This document shows, one piece after another, positions 13,866-28,800 of a DNA stretch of 40,307 nt. This stretch comes from an uncultured Clostridia bacterium. GTDB lineage: Bacteria; Bacillota; Clostridia; Christensenellales; CAG-917. How positions within the stretch are numbered: the first letter of the stretch is position 1; each line of letters begins with the position of its first letter. The stretch spans positions 1 to 40,307 of the forward strand of contig CAMWIB010000001.1 in the NCBI GenBank assembly GCA_947174215.1, read 5' to 3'. The notes below the pieces were generated by a model. That model saw only the letters and a program-made list of their open reading frames with translations, was not told where the DNA came from and searched no databases. The position numbers and the translations under genes were made by a program.

Positions 13866-16800
13866 ATGGGGAAAATGAATAAATCGCTGCTTAGGACGAG
13901 CCTGAAAATTAAGGCAAACCTAAAAAGAATTTTTATACTTTCAGCAATAGCCATACTTCTCGTTGCCATTGCGGCACTTGGAGCAACTTCAATTTCAGAT
14001 TCAGACGAAATCGCCTTTGGTACTCAACTCAAAGAGGGCTTTATGCACGATGCGGAAACCCCTACCGCACTCAAACTTAAAGATAGCGATTTGGTATATA
14101 ACACATCATCCCAAACCTTCACCCTTACAATTACAAACAGCATCGGCACGTCAAGTAGCGGCATAAGCACGAACAACGTTTCCATGACGTGGACGTCCAA
14201 AGACCGCGACGACGATGGTATGTACGGTAAATACACAGGCAATATGGAGAAGCCCGACGGCTACGGGTTTTCAGTAGAACGCCTTAGCCCGAACAGCAAC
14301 ACCTACAACTACGGCTCTTATAACGCTTTCGGCGCAGTCCTCAATCTTGAATTGCCACAGTTTATGCAGGATTTGATAAACAGCGGCACGGTGAAAGCCT
14401 CTGCTACGGCAAAGCTGAGCATGCGCCAAACTTGGAATGCTCTGGGTAGCGGTGAATATCATATGGGTATTGCGGGCGGCTCGTCGCTTATCAAGCCAAG
14501 CCAACAAAACGTATCCAACTGGGATAACCGCCCAAGCGCCGCTTCATATCTTAGCGGTTTTACCGTAACGGACAAGCAATGGTGTAACGACGGCGACTGG
14601 GGCGACACTATTACGGACGTAAGCGTTGGGGACACTACGATAGGCGGAAAATATCTTGGCATAGGCTTGTCGGGTATGTCCGACCACTGGCCGGGCTACT
14701 CCACTCCTGACGCGCGCCTTACAAGCATTGTCGTTACATTCAAATATTCCGCAACTATAAAGATTTCTGCGGACAGCCACGCCGCATTCGATTACCGTTG
14801 GTACGGAAGCGCAACGCCCACATCCTTTGGCGCTCTTACGGAAAGCAAAACCATAACGGCGGGAAACAGCGTTTCAAAATCTACGACAAACCCCTACGCT
14901 TTTATGTCTATAACGCCAAAAACAGACCTCGCAGGTTATCGCTTTAAGGAAGTGGTTGCAAACACCACAAACGCATTGGGAGCTACTGCCACAACAGATT
15001 TTGAAAAGGCACCGACTTGTACTATTGCCTCTATTACGACAACGGGCGGATATACTCCCGAGGGAAGCGCGACAGGCAAGCTGAGGAACAACAAAAACGG
15101 AAACTCCGTCAACTCGACAGCAAGAAAATACAACGTGGTTTATCGTTCAAACGGCGGCAGTGGTAGTGATACTACAAAAACCTATGACTACGATACCTCA
15201 TACAGTACACCCAACCCCGCCGATTTCGGTTTCTCAAAAAAGGACTCCGTTCCCGCAGGTTGGACTTATACTTCGGACAATAAACCCGATATCAGCAACA
15301 CCAACCGAGGAAAGCAATATTCATCGGGCAACACTTTCTCAAATCTTTTTCCCAACCTCAACAACAATACGACGACCCTCTATTTTGATACCGTCTGGGT
15401 TGAAGCCGCTCCAACCAACAAAGAAACGAGTTTCGTCAAGATGGAGATATCCGCTTATTCTGACAAATATTCCGACGTCGAAATTACAATAACCGCAACC
15501 AAAACAGGACATACTCTCAAACAGGTTTACGCCACATACACAAGCGGAGATATCAACGGAACCAAAATTGCGCTGGAATATGTTCAAAATTCAACCAGTG
15601 GCAACAAGTCAAGATGGATGCTTTACGGCATCAGCGGCAACTGCGATATTACTACGGAATGGGTTGCAAACCAATACACCATAACCTACGATTGGAATAG
15701 CGGTAGCGGAACAAACGGTCCGACTACATACTATTACGGCACGACCGTTACTTTGCCTTTTGGCGGCACACGTGACGGCTATAATCTTGACGGATGGACT
15801 CTAACAGCAGCATCTGGCGGCTATGCGACCACAGGTACACAATACACCCTTCCCAAGGGTTCTTACGGAAATATTACTGCAAAAGCAGTATGGAAAAGCG
15901 CAAGCGTAACTCCAACCCAAAATGCAGACTCCACAGCCGACAGCCCCGACACAACAGGCGTTAGCAACACCGGCTTTAATACTGCGATTAAAGGCTTAGG
16001 CAAAACATACCATTCAGGTCAGTCAACATTCGACGCAACAGAGGAAACTGCGGTCACTCAAAAAGTTGACATACCAACTTCGGTGCAATATGCACTTCGC
16101 ACTGGCGCAACAGTAAAAGCAACGATTAAAGGCAAATTGGAAGTCGGCACGCTTAACGACAACTACGTTATTGTTGGTAGCGACCCGAATGCTTCAAAAG
16201 CATATGGCAGAATCGGAATCAATGGCACATATGCATCATATTTAGCCACGTCATATACAAAAGTTTACGATTGGGATAGCTCTGCTGAATGCACAAGCGC
16301 TACACAAAACGCCACATCTGCCGCATTAAAGAACACAGATACACAAGTAACCGTCTACGTGCAGTTGAAACGCGAAAAAGTGCATAAGCGTGGCGATGCG
16401 TATTTTTATGCAATCCTTACAAGTTTCACCATCACATATTCCGTTAGCGGCGGAACACCGTTGACAATAACGTATAACGGCAACGGCGGAACGACCTCCT
16501 CAAACACATCCACGGAAAAAAGCACTTACTTGCAATCGACAGTCGGCGCAAGCGCAACCGTTTCATTCCCGACATCTATGTTTGCACGTAATGGATACGA
16601 ATTCCTTGGTTGGAGTACTACTCAAAGCGCAACGTCACCCGCCAAAAAAGCAGGTGAAACCGCATCAATATCCTCCGCCACAACTTATTACGCAATTTGG
16701 AAGAAGAAAAACTACCCTGTCAACACCTACGACGTGTGGACTGACGGCACAAACTACGGCGCGACCATAAGAAAACAATGGTACATTTCACACGATGACA

Positions 16801-19800
16801 GCGTTTATTTATACACAAACAACAATTCGAATACGGCTTATGGATATAGCGGCTCATCAAGCAATATCTATCACCTCGGCGGTGGCGGAGATTATAAAGG
16901 CTTTACAATAGGCAGTCCATCATACAGAATACCCTCTCACAACTTCCAAACGCACGAATACACATACAATTCTGGCAATATCCTCGCAACAAGCAACTAT
17001 GCCATAACTGGCGTAACGGGTGCTATATGGGGCTTTTTCGTTTGGAATCTTAAAGCGCCCTCTGCGACCACGGCAAATCCCGACCCCGTAGACTACGGCA
17101 CGTCCATCGATATGGACGAGCTTGTCACGCCCTCTCACGAGGCGACGGAAAAGGAATTCAGTTGGGATTGGCACTACGTCACGGGCGGAGGCAAAGTTCC
17201 GTTCTATCAGAATCACGAGCTTTTCCTTGTCGAAGAAAACAACAAATATTTCATTCGTTTCACCGTCAAGGTCGTGCGCGGCGGCGTTACGCTTTCCAAA
17301 ACGGCAGAAAGTGACGGCAGTTCAACCGTCACGATAAACCCCCTGCGCCTTAAAGTCGAAGTAAGCGGCAACAACGAATTTAATTACAACGGCAAAACGC
17401 ACGAGTTCCCATTGCGCACACTCCTCGACGAAGATTATTACAAAAATCTTGGCTATACTGCCGACCAGATTGCATATCTCGTTTCAGTATTCGAGGCGGA
17501 GAACAACGATAATCTTGAACACCGTCCTTGGTTCTATGACGAGGCGATGGAGCAGGAAAACGAACAGCTCCCCGCAAGCGAAAAACGAAACCTTGACAAA
17601 TGGCATTACGGCGTAGCGGTAAGACTCATCGGTCTTGGCTATTCGAGCTATATTGCAGACGGCTGTTCGACGGACTTCTACGACGGCTCTTTCACCGTCA
17701 TTGACAACATCGGTATCCGCGAGTTCAAGGACGCGGGAAAATACTGGGCGAGTCAGCTGTACATACGTCCCGCCGTCGGAAACACCGTATCGAGCAGTCT
17801 TTTCAACAAAAACTACACTTGGTCGCAAAACTGCGACGTAAACAACGGACAGATTTTCTCCGCCGAACAGGCTAATGCGGAAGGCACCGTCTTTGCGGAG
17901 ATTAAACCCGCAAACGGCTTTGATATTTACGCCTTCTACGTACAAAAGACCTTCGGCAAAATTGCGGACCCCACTCCGAGCGCATTAAGCCTTACGCCGA
18001 GCAACGGAGCGTTCGATATCGAGGAACTGAAAAACGGCTGGGCGCTATCCGACGACGAGCGCTTCGAAGAAAACTGGTTGCTTGCAATAACCGGACTTGT
18101 CAACGAGGACTTCGACCTATACGGCAAGCTGGTTGCTTCTATGCTGAGAAGAGATACGTCCGCGCCTCTGCACCAGAGAGCGGGACTGTACGACGTTTAT
18201 CTCGATACGTTCTCGCAGGACGGACAGCCGATAGTAAAAGAGCTTCTTGCTCTTCTCAACAACTACGGCGTTAAGCTTGAATCTAACACAGCGACCGTCG
18301 TGCGCGAAGGCTTCGCCACGGTCAAAATGCACTGGGTGAATCAGGACGGCACGATTAAGAACGGCGAATTTGACTTCACCACCGATATAAGCGCATATAA
18401 CGGCGAAAGAAACAACTTTGAAATCGTTCCGAAGGATATAGAGCTTATCTACGACGGCAAACAAAACAACTTTACGTACAACGGTTCGCCGCAGGGTCCG
18501 TCCAACATCATTTCGCAGGGCTACCTCACCGACGCTGAAAAGCAGGCGTTTGCCGCGGAGTACGGCGACGGCTACGAAAGACTTTTTGAAATTTACTTCT
18601 ACGGAATTCCCCTCTCCTCAAATCTGGACTGGAACGCAATGAGCGAAGAGGAACAACTCCAATACATCGAAGATAACAAAGGCTCGAAGGCTATTATCGG
18701 CTACGACGGGCTTAACTACATAAACGGCGTCGGCGATAAGTACGCAATATCTCTGTTTGAGAAAAACGCGGGCAAATACGCCGTCGTCATTATCGGCGCG
18801 GCTTACAAGGACGCCGACGGCAACGACCACGACAACGCAAGCTTCAACCTCTCCTCTCACCTCTATCTCTACTGGGAGATAAAGCAGAAGGCAATCGAGG
18901 TCGCATCGTCGTATACTTCAATGACGTTCGGCGACAAGAACTACGGCGGCGCGCGTTACACGATGTCCGAGATTGTCGGCGGCGACAAGATTCAGATTAA
19001 AAATCTTACGATAAGCTACAACAACAAATCATCAGACGGCTTCCTGCGCTATAACGACCTCACCGCCGACGCTGTGATTGTAAACGGCACTACGCTCTCG
19101 GTATACGGCACGTTCGTAGGCAGATACGACGTGACTATGGGCGGCGTTATCACCGTCGATATGACGAACGCCACGGGGCTGTACGGCGTATCGGACGAGA
19201 ACTACGGCAGGTCCACCACCAATTACAGCATAAGCTACGACGATTATTTCACGATAATCAACCGCCTACTGAACGTTGGTTCAACGGAATATACCGCGGA
19301 CGGCGGCGAAACCTTCTCCACCCAAATGCCCGATATGACTTACGTCTACGGCGTGAGAAAGGGTATCAGAATAATTATCTCCAATTTCTATGCCGCGGAC
19401 TTCCTTACGGACGATATTGCCGCGACCGAAGGCGACAACGTATTCATTCTCGCTTCCGAGCTTGTGGATACAAGCCGCATAAAGCTCATCCGCACTCACG
19501 AAAACTCGGAATGCACCGTCACTACGGACGAGCAAACAGGCTCCGTAACGTACGTATTCACCGCGATAAACGCCGCAACCTATCGCGTTAACATTTCAGA
19601 CTTAACCTACACCTACAACGGCACTACCTACGGCAACTACGACATAACGGAAAGAAGCACGAACTACACCATTCGTCCAAAGACGATAAAGGTGCAGTGG
19701 TTCCTTGACGGTAACGCCGTAGAGGGTACGAACGTACCGAGCGTAGTTTACGACGGCAACGCGCACTCCGTATACGCGCAGTTCGTCAGCGCGGCGAGCG

Positions 19801-22800
19801 GCGCGCTCTCAACTACGGACGGACTCGTGTACTTCGGTGACTTCAAAGACGCCACGCAAATTTATTCAGTATACGAAAAGAAATCTCCCCTCTCATTGGA
19901 ATTCTCCGCAGTCGGCACGGACTCATACACGGACGTAAACGTCGTCGATGACGAGGATACGCCTTACGAAACCTACCTAAAAACTCTCACAAGCGGCAAC
20001 TACCGTCTTGCCGAGGAAGGCGAAGGCTCCTATTCACTCTCGTGGGAGATAACGAGAAGAGAATTCAAAATTACCGTAACCAACTACGGAAACACCTTCA
20101 TTTACGACGGCGAGGCGCAACAGGTCGTACTCAATCTCAAATCCACGGGCGGAGTCGAGGTCACGCTTGACAACTTCGGCGCGATACTGTCCTCGGGCGC
20201 GAAATTCGAAATCAGCGAAGGTCTTATCTTCAACGCCAACGATAAATCTCTTTCCGCAACCGAAAGCGGAATTTATACCTTCTCCTACGACGCGGAATCC
20301 AAGATTAAAATAGACAAAAACTGGTTGCTCACGGGTAAGGAATCCTATACGGGCGACAAATTCCTCTTTGCGATAGTGCCGAGAGTGCTTACCCTGCGCT
20401 TTAACACGCGCGTCGCCACGTACACCTCCAACAACCTCATATCCCGATTCCGCGCATCCTACATCGACAGCGCAGTATCTCTGCCCGACGGCGATACGAC
20501 GTTTACCTACAATCTGAGCGAAATTATCCACGCGGGAACCTACTCCATTACGGTAACGGGCGCGACCTCGGAAAGCGGAAACTTCGTGCTTGCCGAAACC
20601 AATCCGACTGAATGGTACGCGACAATCGCAAACGGCAGACGCCGCGACTACTACACCAATCAGACCGTAATCGACGGCTATACCGCAAGCGTAACCGTCA
20701 ATCCGTATACCGTCACCCTTGACCCCGTTGCAATAAACGCGGGACTCGTTGACTACGTTTACGACGGACTCGAACACGGCTACACTATGGAGTATCTCTT
20801 TGAGAACTTCGTAAAATCGATGCTCCTCTGCGACGCGGATAAGGAAGGATACACCTTGAACGGTACGTCGAACACGGGCAAGAACGTCGATACGTACGAA
20901 GTGAAGATACTCGGTTTCAATCCGCTTAACGGCTACACCGACTACCGTCTTGCGCAGGAAGAGGGATATTCCGATACGTGGGCAATAACACAGCGTCCGC
21001 TTGAATTTGTATACGCCGAATATCACAGCGGCGGCAATAGCTTTATTTATGACGGCAATAACCACGGCTACGCCCTGACGGTAAACAATATCGTTGACGG
21101 CGAGGCGGTACAGCTCGTCTTTGTAGGCACCAACCTCAATATCACTTCTCCTCTCACAGTGGAATCTGTAAACACGACCTATATTTACGGAAGCGCGGCG
21201 ACGAACTATTCAATCATCAACTTCTCCCTCGCGGACGCAACCGTAGACGGCACGACGTTCTCCTGCGACAATTACAGCCTTCCCGAGGGCGGCGCAAACA
21301 AGAGCTGGTCTATCGAGAAAAAGACTATCACCGTTGAATGGCACAACACCGAGCTTACTTACCGCGCGAGCGCATACACTCCCGATAACGGCGGCGTTTA
21401 CGCAACCGTCACAAATAGCGTAGAGGGCGACGTATTCACCCTCAACTACGGCGGAGAAAGGTCTGCAACCAACGCGGGCGAGTACACGATATCCATTGAG
21501 GACCTCACGGGCGGCGACTACGCCAACTACAAGATTGAGGGTACGCTCTCCACGACGTGGACGATAAAGGCTAAGGAACTCACAGAGTTCGTTTGGACGG
21601 GAGAGGGCAACGGCTTTACGAATACGCCAAAGCTTGCAGTTACCTACAACGGCGCAAATCACAACATAAAAGCAACTCCCGTTTCAGGTGCGGAAAACGC
21701 AGATGACGGCAAGATTTACGATAAGGACGTAACCAATTTCAAGTTCACCTACTCGTCTGCAAGCGGCTACGTGACGACCGCACTGCTCGCAGGCGAATAC
21801 ACGACGAAGATATCAGGTTGCAACAGCATAAACTACACCGTTCCCGCAACTGCGGACGTTGAAGAAAATTGGGAAATTCTGAAAAGAGAACTCACCGTAA
21901 GCTATCGCTATAACTACGGCACAACAATAACCTACTGCGCGGCGGCAAGAGGCGTAGTTTTGGAGATAAGCGGCTTTATCGCTTCCGACTTCGATTCAAA
22001 CCTCGCATTCACCGTCGATACGAACGTTGCCTCCGACAACGGCGGCACCGCTTCGGGAACGACGTATACGAGAACGCTCCGCTCGATAGACGTTGGCGAC
22101 TATACGGCTACCGTTTCTATTGACGAAACCTGCGCACGCGCTTCCTGCTATACGCTAAGCGGAACGCTTAACGCGGCGTTTACGATAACCGCTCTTGCCG
22201 TAACCCTTGAATGGCGTTTGTGCGACGCAAACCACGCAAACAGAACGGCGGAGTACGACGGAAAGCCGCACGAGCTTAAAGCAACCGTCACAAACCTCGC
22301 TTCCTCTTCCGATGAAGTAACCGTCACGGTAAGCGGCGCAGTACAGACCAATCAAGGCAAATATACGGGCGTTGCAACCTCGGTTGACAATAAGAACTAC
22401 ACTCTGCCCGAAAGCGAAGCCGCGCGTAGCTGCGAGTTTACGATTTCGCCCCGCGCGATAAACGCAATATGGGAATCAACGGCAGAAACGTATACGTACA
22501 ATGGCAAATACCGCTCCGACACGCTCACCCTCTCCCGCCTTATTGCGGACGACGAAGTAACGTTCAAGGTGGAATTCTACAAGGAAGCGAGCGGCGGAAA
22601 TACCCTCTTCAAGACGGCGACCGTCAGCAAGAACGGAATCACAGAATACGACCTTATAGCCTCCGACTTCCAGATTATAGATGCCGCGACCTACGTCGCC
22701 ATATTCGACGGCAAAGTATATAACGCCGACGGAACCGTCAACACCAACTACACCTACAAGTCCCTTGACGACGACAGAAGAACGCGCTATACAATCTCCC

Positions 22801-25800
22801 GCGCTACGCTAAGACTTTCGGGCGGCTGGAACTACGCAAACGACGTACACAGCGGCGTATTCAGCGCGTCCACAATTCTTATCTACAACGCAAAGCCTTA
22901 CACGCTTACGACTTCTATTGATACGGATACGCTGTTCGTGCGCGACGACACGAATGCGAAGGACGAAGTAAGCATTGTTTACACTGGCAACGTAAACACC
23001 CACGTAGGCGTAGGTAAGTATACGGCAACCGCGTCATCCCTCTCGGGTACGTACGCGTCCAACTACCGTCTGCCAACCGAGGGCGTAAGCGTTTCCTACG
23101 CAATCACCCCGAAGGGCGTTACGCTCGTATGGGAAAACTACACGGGTATCGTCTACGACGGACAGACTCACACCGTCACGGCTAAGGTGGAATTCGGCGG
23201 TGCAAACGACACCGACGGACTCGCCTACGACGGCGACAAGGTAACGGTAAATCAATACGAAAACAACGCCTATCGCGGCGCGGATACGTATACGTCAACG
23301 GCGCTTTCTCTTGACAACGACGATTACGTGATTGAAAACGAATCCTCGCTTGAATGGACTATCGCGCCCCGCCCCGTAGAACTCGTATGGTCGGACGACA
23401 AGATTGAATACGACGGCACGTTAAAGACGGTTACGGCAACTGCGAGCAACCTCATCGCGGGCGACTCAATAACGCCTCTTACATACGAAAACAATCAATA
23501 TACCAACAAAGGCACGTACACCGCTACGGTGACGAAGCTCACAAACACCAACTACACGCTTACGGACGGCAAGAACATATCTCACGAATGGGAGATTACG
23601 CCAATCGTACTCGCGTTCGGTTGGTCGAGTGCAAGCGGACGTATCTACAACGGAAACGCGCAAGGCATAACTCTTACGATAAGCAATATCGCCGACGCCG
23701 ACTTTGAGAATGCAAGCAGTCTTTCGTTCACAGCGGAATACACTCCCGCGGACAGCCAGACGGCAACGGAAAACCGCACGGCAAATCCGATAAAGATAAC
23801 GTACACCGCAATCAACGCAGGCTCTTATACAATAAATATAACCGCGCTTGACGGAACGTCCAAGGATAACTACGTACTCCCCGACAACGTGAGCGCGACC
23901 TACGTCATCGCGGCAAGGGTTATCGACCTCGACTGGACGGCGGGTACGTTCATCTACTCGAAGGAGAATCACGAGGTTACGGCAAGCGTCACGAATACGG
24001 TAGAGGGCGACACGCTCGTTCTTACCTACAAGACGACGGACGGCGCAAGCTACTCTGTGAGCGGACTTGCGACGGTTGGCAACGTAGCTATGCACGCAGG
24101 CTCGTATTCCACGGTCGTTACGGCGGTAGACAATAAAAACTACACCGTCACTGGCGCAAACGACCTGACCTTCGATTGGACAATCTCGCCAAAGACTATA
24201 ACGGACGTCACGTTTATGCTTGACGGAAAGGAAAGTTTAAGTGCAACGTACGACCGCACCCAACACGTTCTCACCGCTACGGCGAACGGCTCTGCAACAA
24301 GTGCTGACGACGGTAAGATTTACGACGGCGACACCGTTACGTTCTCGTATGCAGGAACGGTTACGGAAAACTACGGACTGTCCGCAATAAACAATAATTC
24401 CGCACTCGAAGCGGGCGAATATAGCGTAAGCCTTTCGATATCCGACAACGACGACTACATCGTAGAATCACTCTCCTGCGGCTTCACGGTAAACCGCCGC
24501 ACGCTTACCCTCACGAAAGAGGACGTGACAAGCACCTCGTTCGTGTACGACGGCAAATCGCAGGGCGTAAAGATAACGGTAAACGGATTGCTTGAATACG
24601 ACAACAACTCTACCCGTTTCAACCTCGACGGCGTAATCAGTCCGTCAGGCACTGCGGATAGCGCGGTTCGCTCGGGCGCGAACTACTCTAAACGCTTCCT
24701 TGCAACGGACGCGGGTACGTACACCCTCACGTTTAGCCTTAGCGGCTCGCGCTATCAGAACTACGAGCTTACGCCGTTTGAATGTAGCTTTACGATAATC
24801 CGCAAACAGATAACCACGCAGATAAGCGCAGACGTCACCGCAGATAACATAACCTATCGCGCGGAAGCGATTGCCGCGTCCGACCTATCCGTCACCTTCA
24901 ACAACCTTATTACGGGCGAGCGCCTTACTCTCGGCGACGACTTCACCGTATCCTTTGCAAAGGACGGCGATGCGCTTGACGGTGCGCCGATAAACGTCGG
25001 TACGTATACCGCAATAATATCCTTAAAGAATGACGGCAATTCTTCCGTAAACTACGAGCTTATCGGAACGACGGAATTCAACTTTGACATTAAGCCGTAC
25101 GAAATCCACAAGAATACGCTCGGCTGGACGTTGAACGGAAATACGGTAAGCCTCGACGCGCTCACCTTCAAGGACGGCGAAAACAAGACCGTTACGGTTG
25201 GTAGCGTAAAAGACGACGTATTCAATAAGATAGCGGGCAAGAGCTTCTCGTACGTCTACTTCGGACTCTGCAACTGCGGACTTGCCGCAAGAAGCTCCGC
25301 AGAGCTTGACGAGGAGCATCTTGAACATCAATGGTTTGCGCCGGATGGCAACTTCCGCACCGAAGGACCTCAGCACGCAGGTAGCTACTTCGTAGTACTC
25401 ACCCTCTCGGGCGGCGACGCCGAAAACTTCGTCTTGACGGGCTTTGACGGATACACAGGCGATTATTTCTGCACCGAGGATGACGAAACATATCTTGCAT
25501 ACTACCGCTCGGAGGAGAAGTTCACGGGTACGCCTTTGCCCAAGCTTAGCGACAACACGCAAGCCCTTCGCTTCGGTATCGGACGTCTGCACCAAGGCGT
25601 TGTCGTCGTAGGAGCAAAATCATCTCTGCCCTTCAAGGGAACGGCGTACACGGTAGGTAGCGGACTTCCCGCGGCTTCGGCGGCGGACACGTCAAATATC
25701 CGCGTTGAAATAGGCTCGGGTACGTATACCTACGAAGCGTACTCCTCTGCAACCTTCAACGCGATACGCAATGCGGGCGATTACACCATCAAGATTTACG

Positions 25801-28800
25801 ACAACTCCGCAAGCGGCGATTCGGGAACGGTATCGGGCTGTGACCTCTTCAATTCCGACGCGGAAATGGAAATCACAATGACCTTGACGGTCGAAAAGGC
25901 AAAGATAACGGTGACGGACAGCACCGAGCCGTACTGGACCAAGGTTTACGACCGCACGACGGCGTACAGCGGCTTCGCGTACGATAGAAACGTGACGTTT
26001 ACGTCCACGACTGACGGCGACGGCAACGTTATCGCAACCTCCGACGGTGTACTTACGGGAACGACGGCAACCGTGACGGCGGTGTTTGACAACTACAACG
26101 CAGGCACGAGAAAGCTTACGTTTACTCTCAGCGGAACAGACCGCGACAACTACTATATCGTCCTTTCAAAGAACGGCACGGTTATGGGCGAAGACGAATA
26201 CACCGTGAACGGATATACTTACGCAATAAATAACGCCGAGATATTAAAGCGCACGATTACCGTTGCGGGCGACGCGGATAAGGTGTTTGACGGAACGAAG
26301 ACCGTTCAGTTTGAAATAGTCAGTGCGGATATAATTTCAGGCGACTCCGTAACGGTTACGGGCGAATACGCAAGCGAACACGTTGGTACGCACAACATAA
26401 CTCTGACGGCGACGAACGACAACTACGAGGTTGCCTCCGACATAGCTGTACGCGGAACTATTTCTCCCAAGCCTCTTACGGTAGTCTGGGCGCGTACGGA
26501 CGAAAGCACCACGGTAACCTATGACGGTGACGAACACGGCGTAACAGCAACGATAAGCGGAATGATTGATGGTTATATTGAGGATATAACCGCAACCATT
26601 GCAGATATAAGCACTACACAGATAACCGCGGACACGGTTTACCCCGTTTCCTTCGTAAGCGTAAACGCGGGCGACTACTCCGTTGTACTCACCTTAAAAG
26701 AGAATTCCGACTACTCGCTAAGCTCGTCAATGGATTCGGCAGAATGGACGATTTCAAAGAGAGTGCTTGATATAAGCTGGATAACGGACGACAAAGCGGA
26801 CGGCGCGTATATTTACGAATGGGTCGGCTTCACCGTACAGTTTGCAAACGTATCTCGTTCAATCACGCCGCAGATTAACAATATCGTAGGCGACGACGAC
26901 GTACAAGTAACCGTACGCAACAACAGCCGCACGCAGGTTGGCGACCGTACGGCGGAGATTACGGGAATAAGCGGCGACGCTTCTGAAAACTACGCACTGC
27001 CAACGAATCGCACGCAACAGTTCTCAATCGTCAAAGCGGAGATAAAGAGTATCACCCTTTCGGATTTGACCGCCGTCTACAACGGCACGGCGCAGGGCGT
27101 TGAGGTATCCTCGTACGTCACTCAGCACGGCATAACCGTAAACGTCACGTACAGCGGCGGCGAAGCTAAGACCGCGGACACGGTGGACGGACTCAACGCA
27201 TTTATAAACGTGACGGGCGAGGAAGGTAAGACGATTACGGCAACCATTTCCGAGGACGATTATTACGAAGAGCTGACTCTGACCGCAACCGTGATAATCA
27301 CTCCATCGCCGATAACGAGCATTACGCTCACGTCAAGAACTGTCGTTTACAACGGCACGGAGCGCTCTATCTCCGTCAACACGACGGTTACGAACTACGG
27401 AGACGAGGTAACCGTCACGTACACGATAAACGGCAATGAAGGTAACTCCGCAAAAGACGCGGGTACGTACACCGTAGTTGCGACGATAGCCGCAGACGAC
27501 GATAACTACGTCACGCTTACGCGCACCGCAACCTTAACGATAAATAAAGCGGACATTGACGAAAGCAGAATTTCCGTTGACGAGGACTTTGGCACAATCA
27601 TCTACAACGCGCAGTATCACGGCATAGCCATTGAGGTGACCGACGACGAAACGCAGTACGGCGACAGGGTTACGATAACCTACTACGGCGGCGAGAACAA
27701 CAGCGGACAGGCGAAGAACGTAGGCAAATACGAGATTAACGCCGTCGTCAGCGCGGGCAAGAACTACAACGACTATACGACGACAAAGTCAACCCTCACC
27801 ATAGCGCAGAAGGATATAAACCTTACGCTCAGAGAGTCGGACAAGAGCTTCACCTACGACGGCAACGCGCACACGGCAAGAGCTACGTTTGAGCTTGGCG
27901 CAGAAAATGATACGGATAAGAAAGTCTACGACGGCGATACGGTGACGGTTACGCTCACCTATCTCGGTACGAGCGGCGTTGCGCAGGGCGACACCGTACT
28001 CAAAAACTCTGGCAAGTACACCGTAAGTGCAAGACTCTCCACAAACAACTATCGCCCGATACTTGACGTAACGGAAATCGTCATCAACAAGGCGACGATT
28101 GAGGGCTACTACTTCGTGGGCGACAGCTTTATGTACAACAAGAAGTCGCGCGCGCTCGGTATAAATACGGAGAACGCGTCGCTAAGCGACCCGATTATCC
28201 GCACGCTGAATCTGCTCTCCACCGACTCGGGTACGGTTGAATACGCCTACACCACGACGGAGGGCGGTGAATACGACAAGACCTTTACTGGCGCGGTAAA
28301 TGCGGGAACGTACTATCTGAAAGCGACGATAACCGCAAGCGGCGACGCGGAAGGCAATTACGAGCTTTGGGAGAAATACGCTACCCTCGTGATAACGCCG
28401 TCTACGTTCACGAGCTTTACGATGGAAGAGGTTTCCGTAAACTACAACGGTCTTGCACATTCGATAACCATTACGGTGGCAGAACCCGAAAAACAGCTTA
28501 TAAACGGCGTTTACTATACGGCGTACGGCGATAAGGTCACTGTTACATACACGATAAGCGACGGTAAGAACGACGAAACGGAAGGCAACTCCGCAATCTT
28601 CGTCAACGTCGTGGGCGGCGCGGTCGCGGCGTATACGGTAACGGCGCACTGCTCCTTCGAGGACGACGTCAAGGGCAATTACCGTACGGACAACCTCAAC
28701 ATCTCGGCAAGCCTTACGATATTGCCGACGACTTTGAGAAACATTACGCTTACAGGCGAGAACGCAGTATATGACGGCAACGCGCACAACGCTACGCTCT

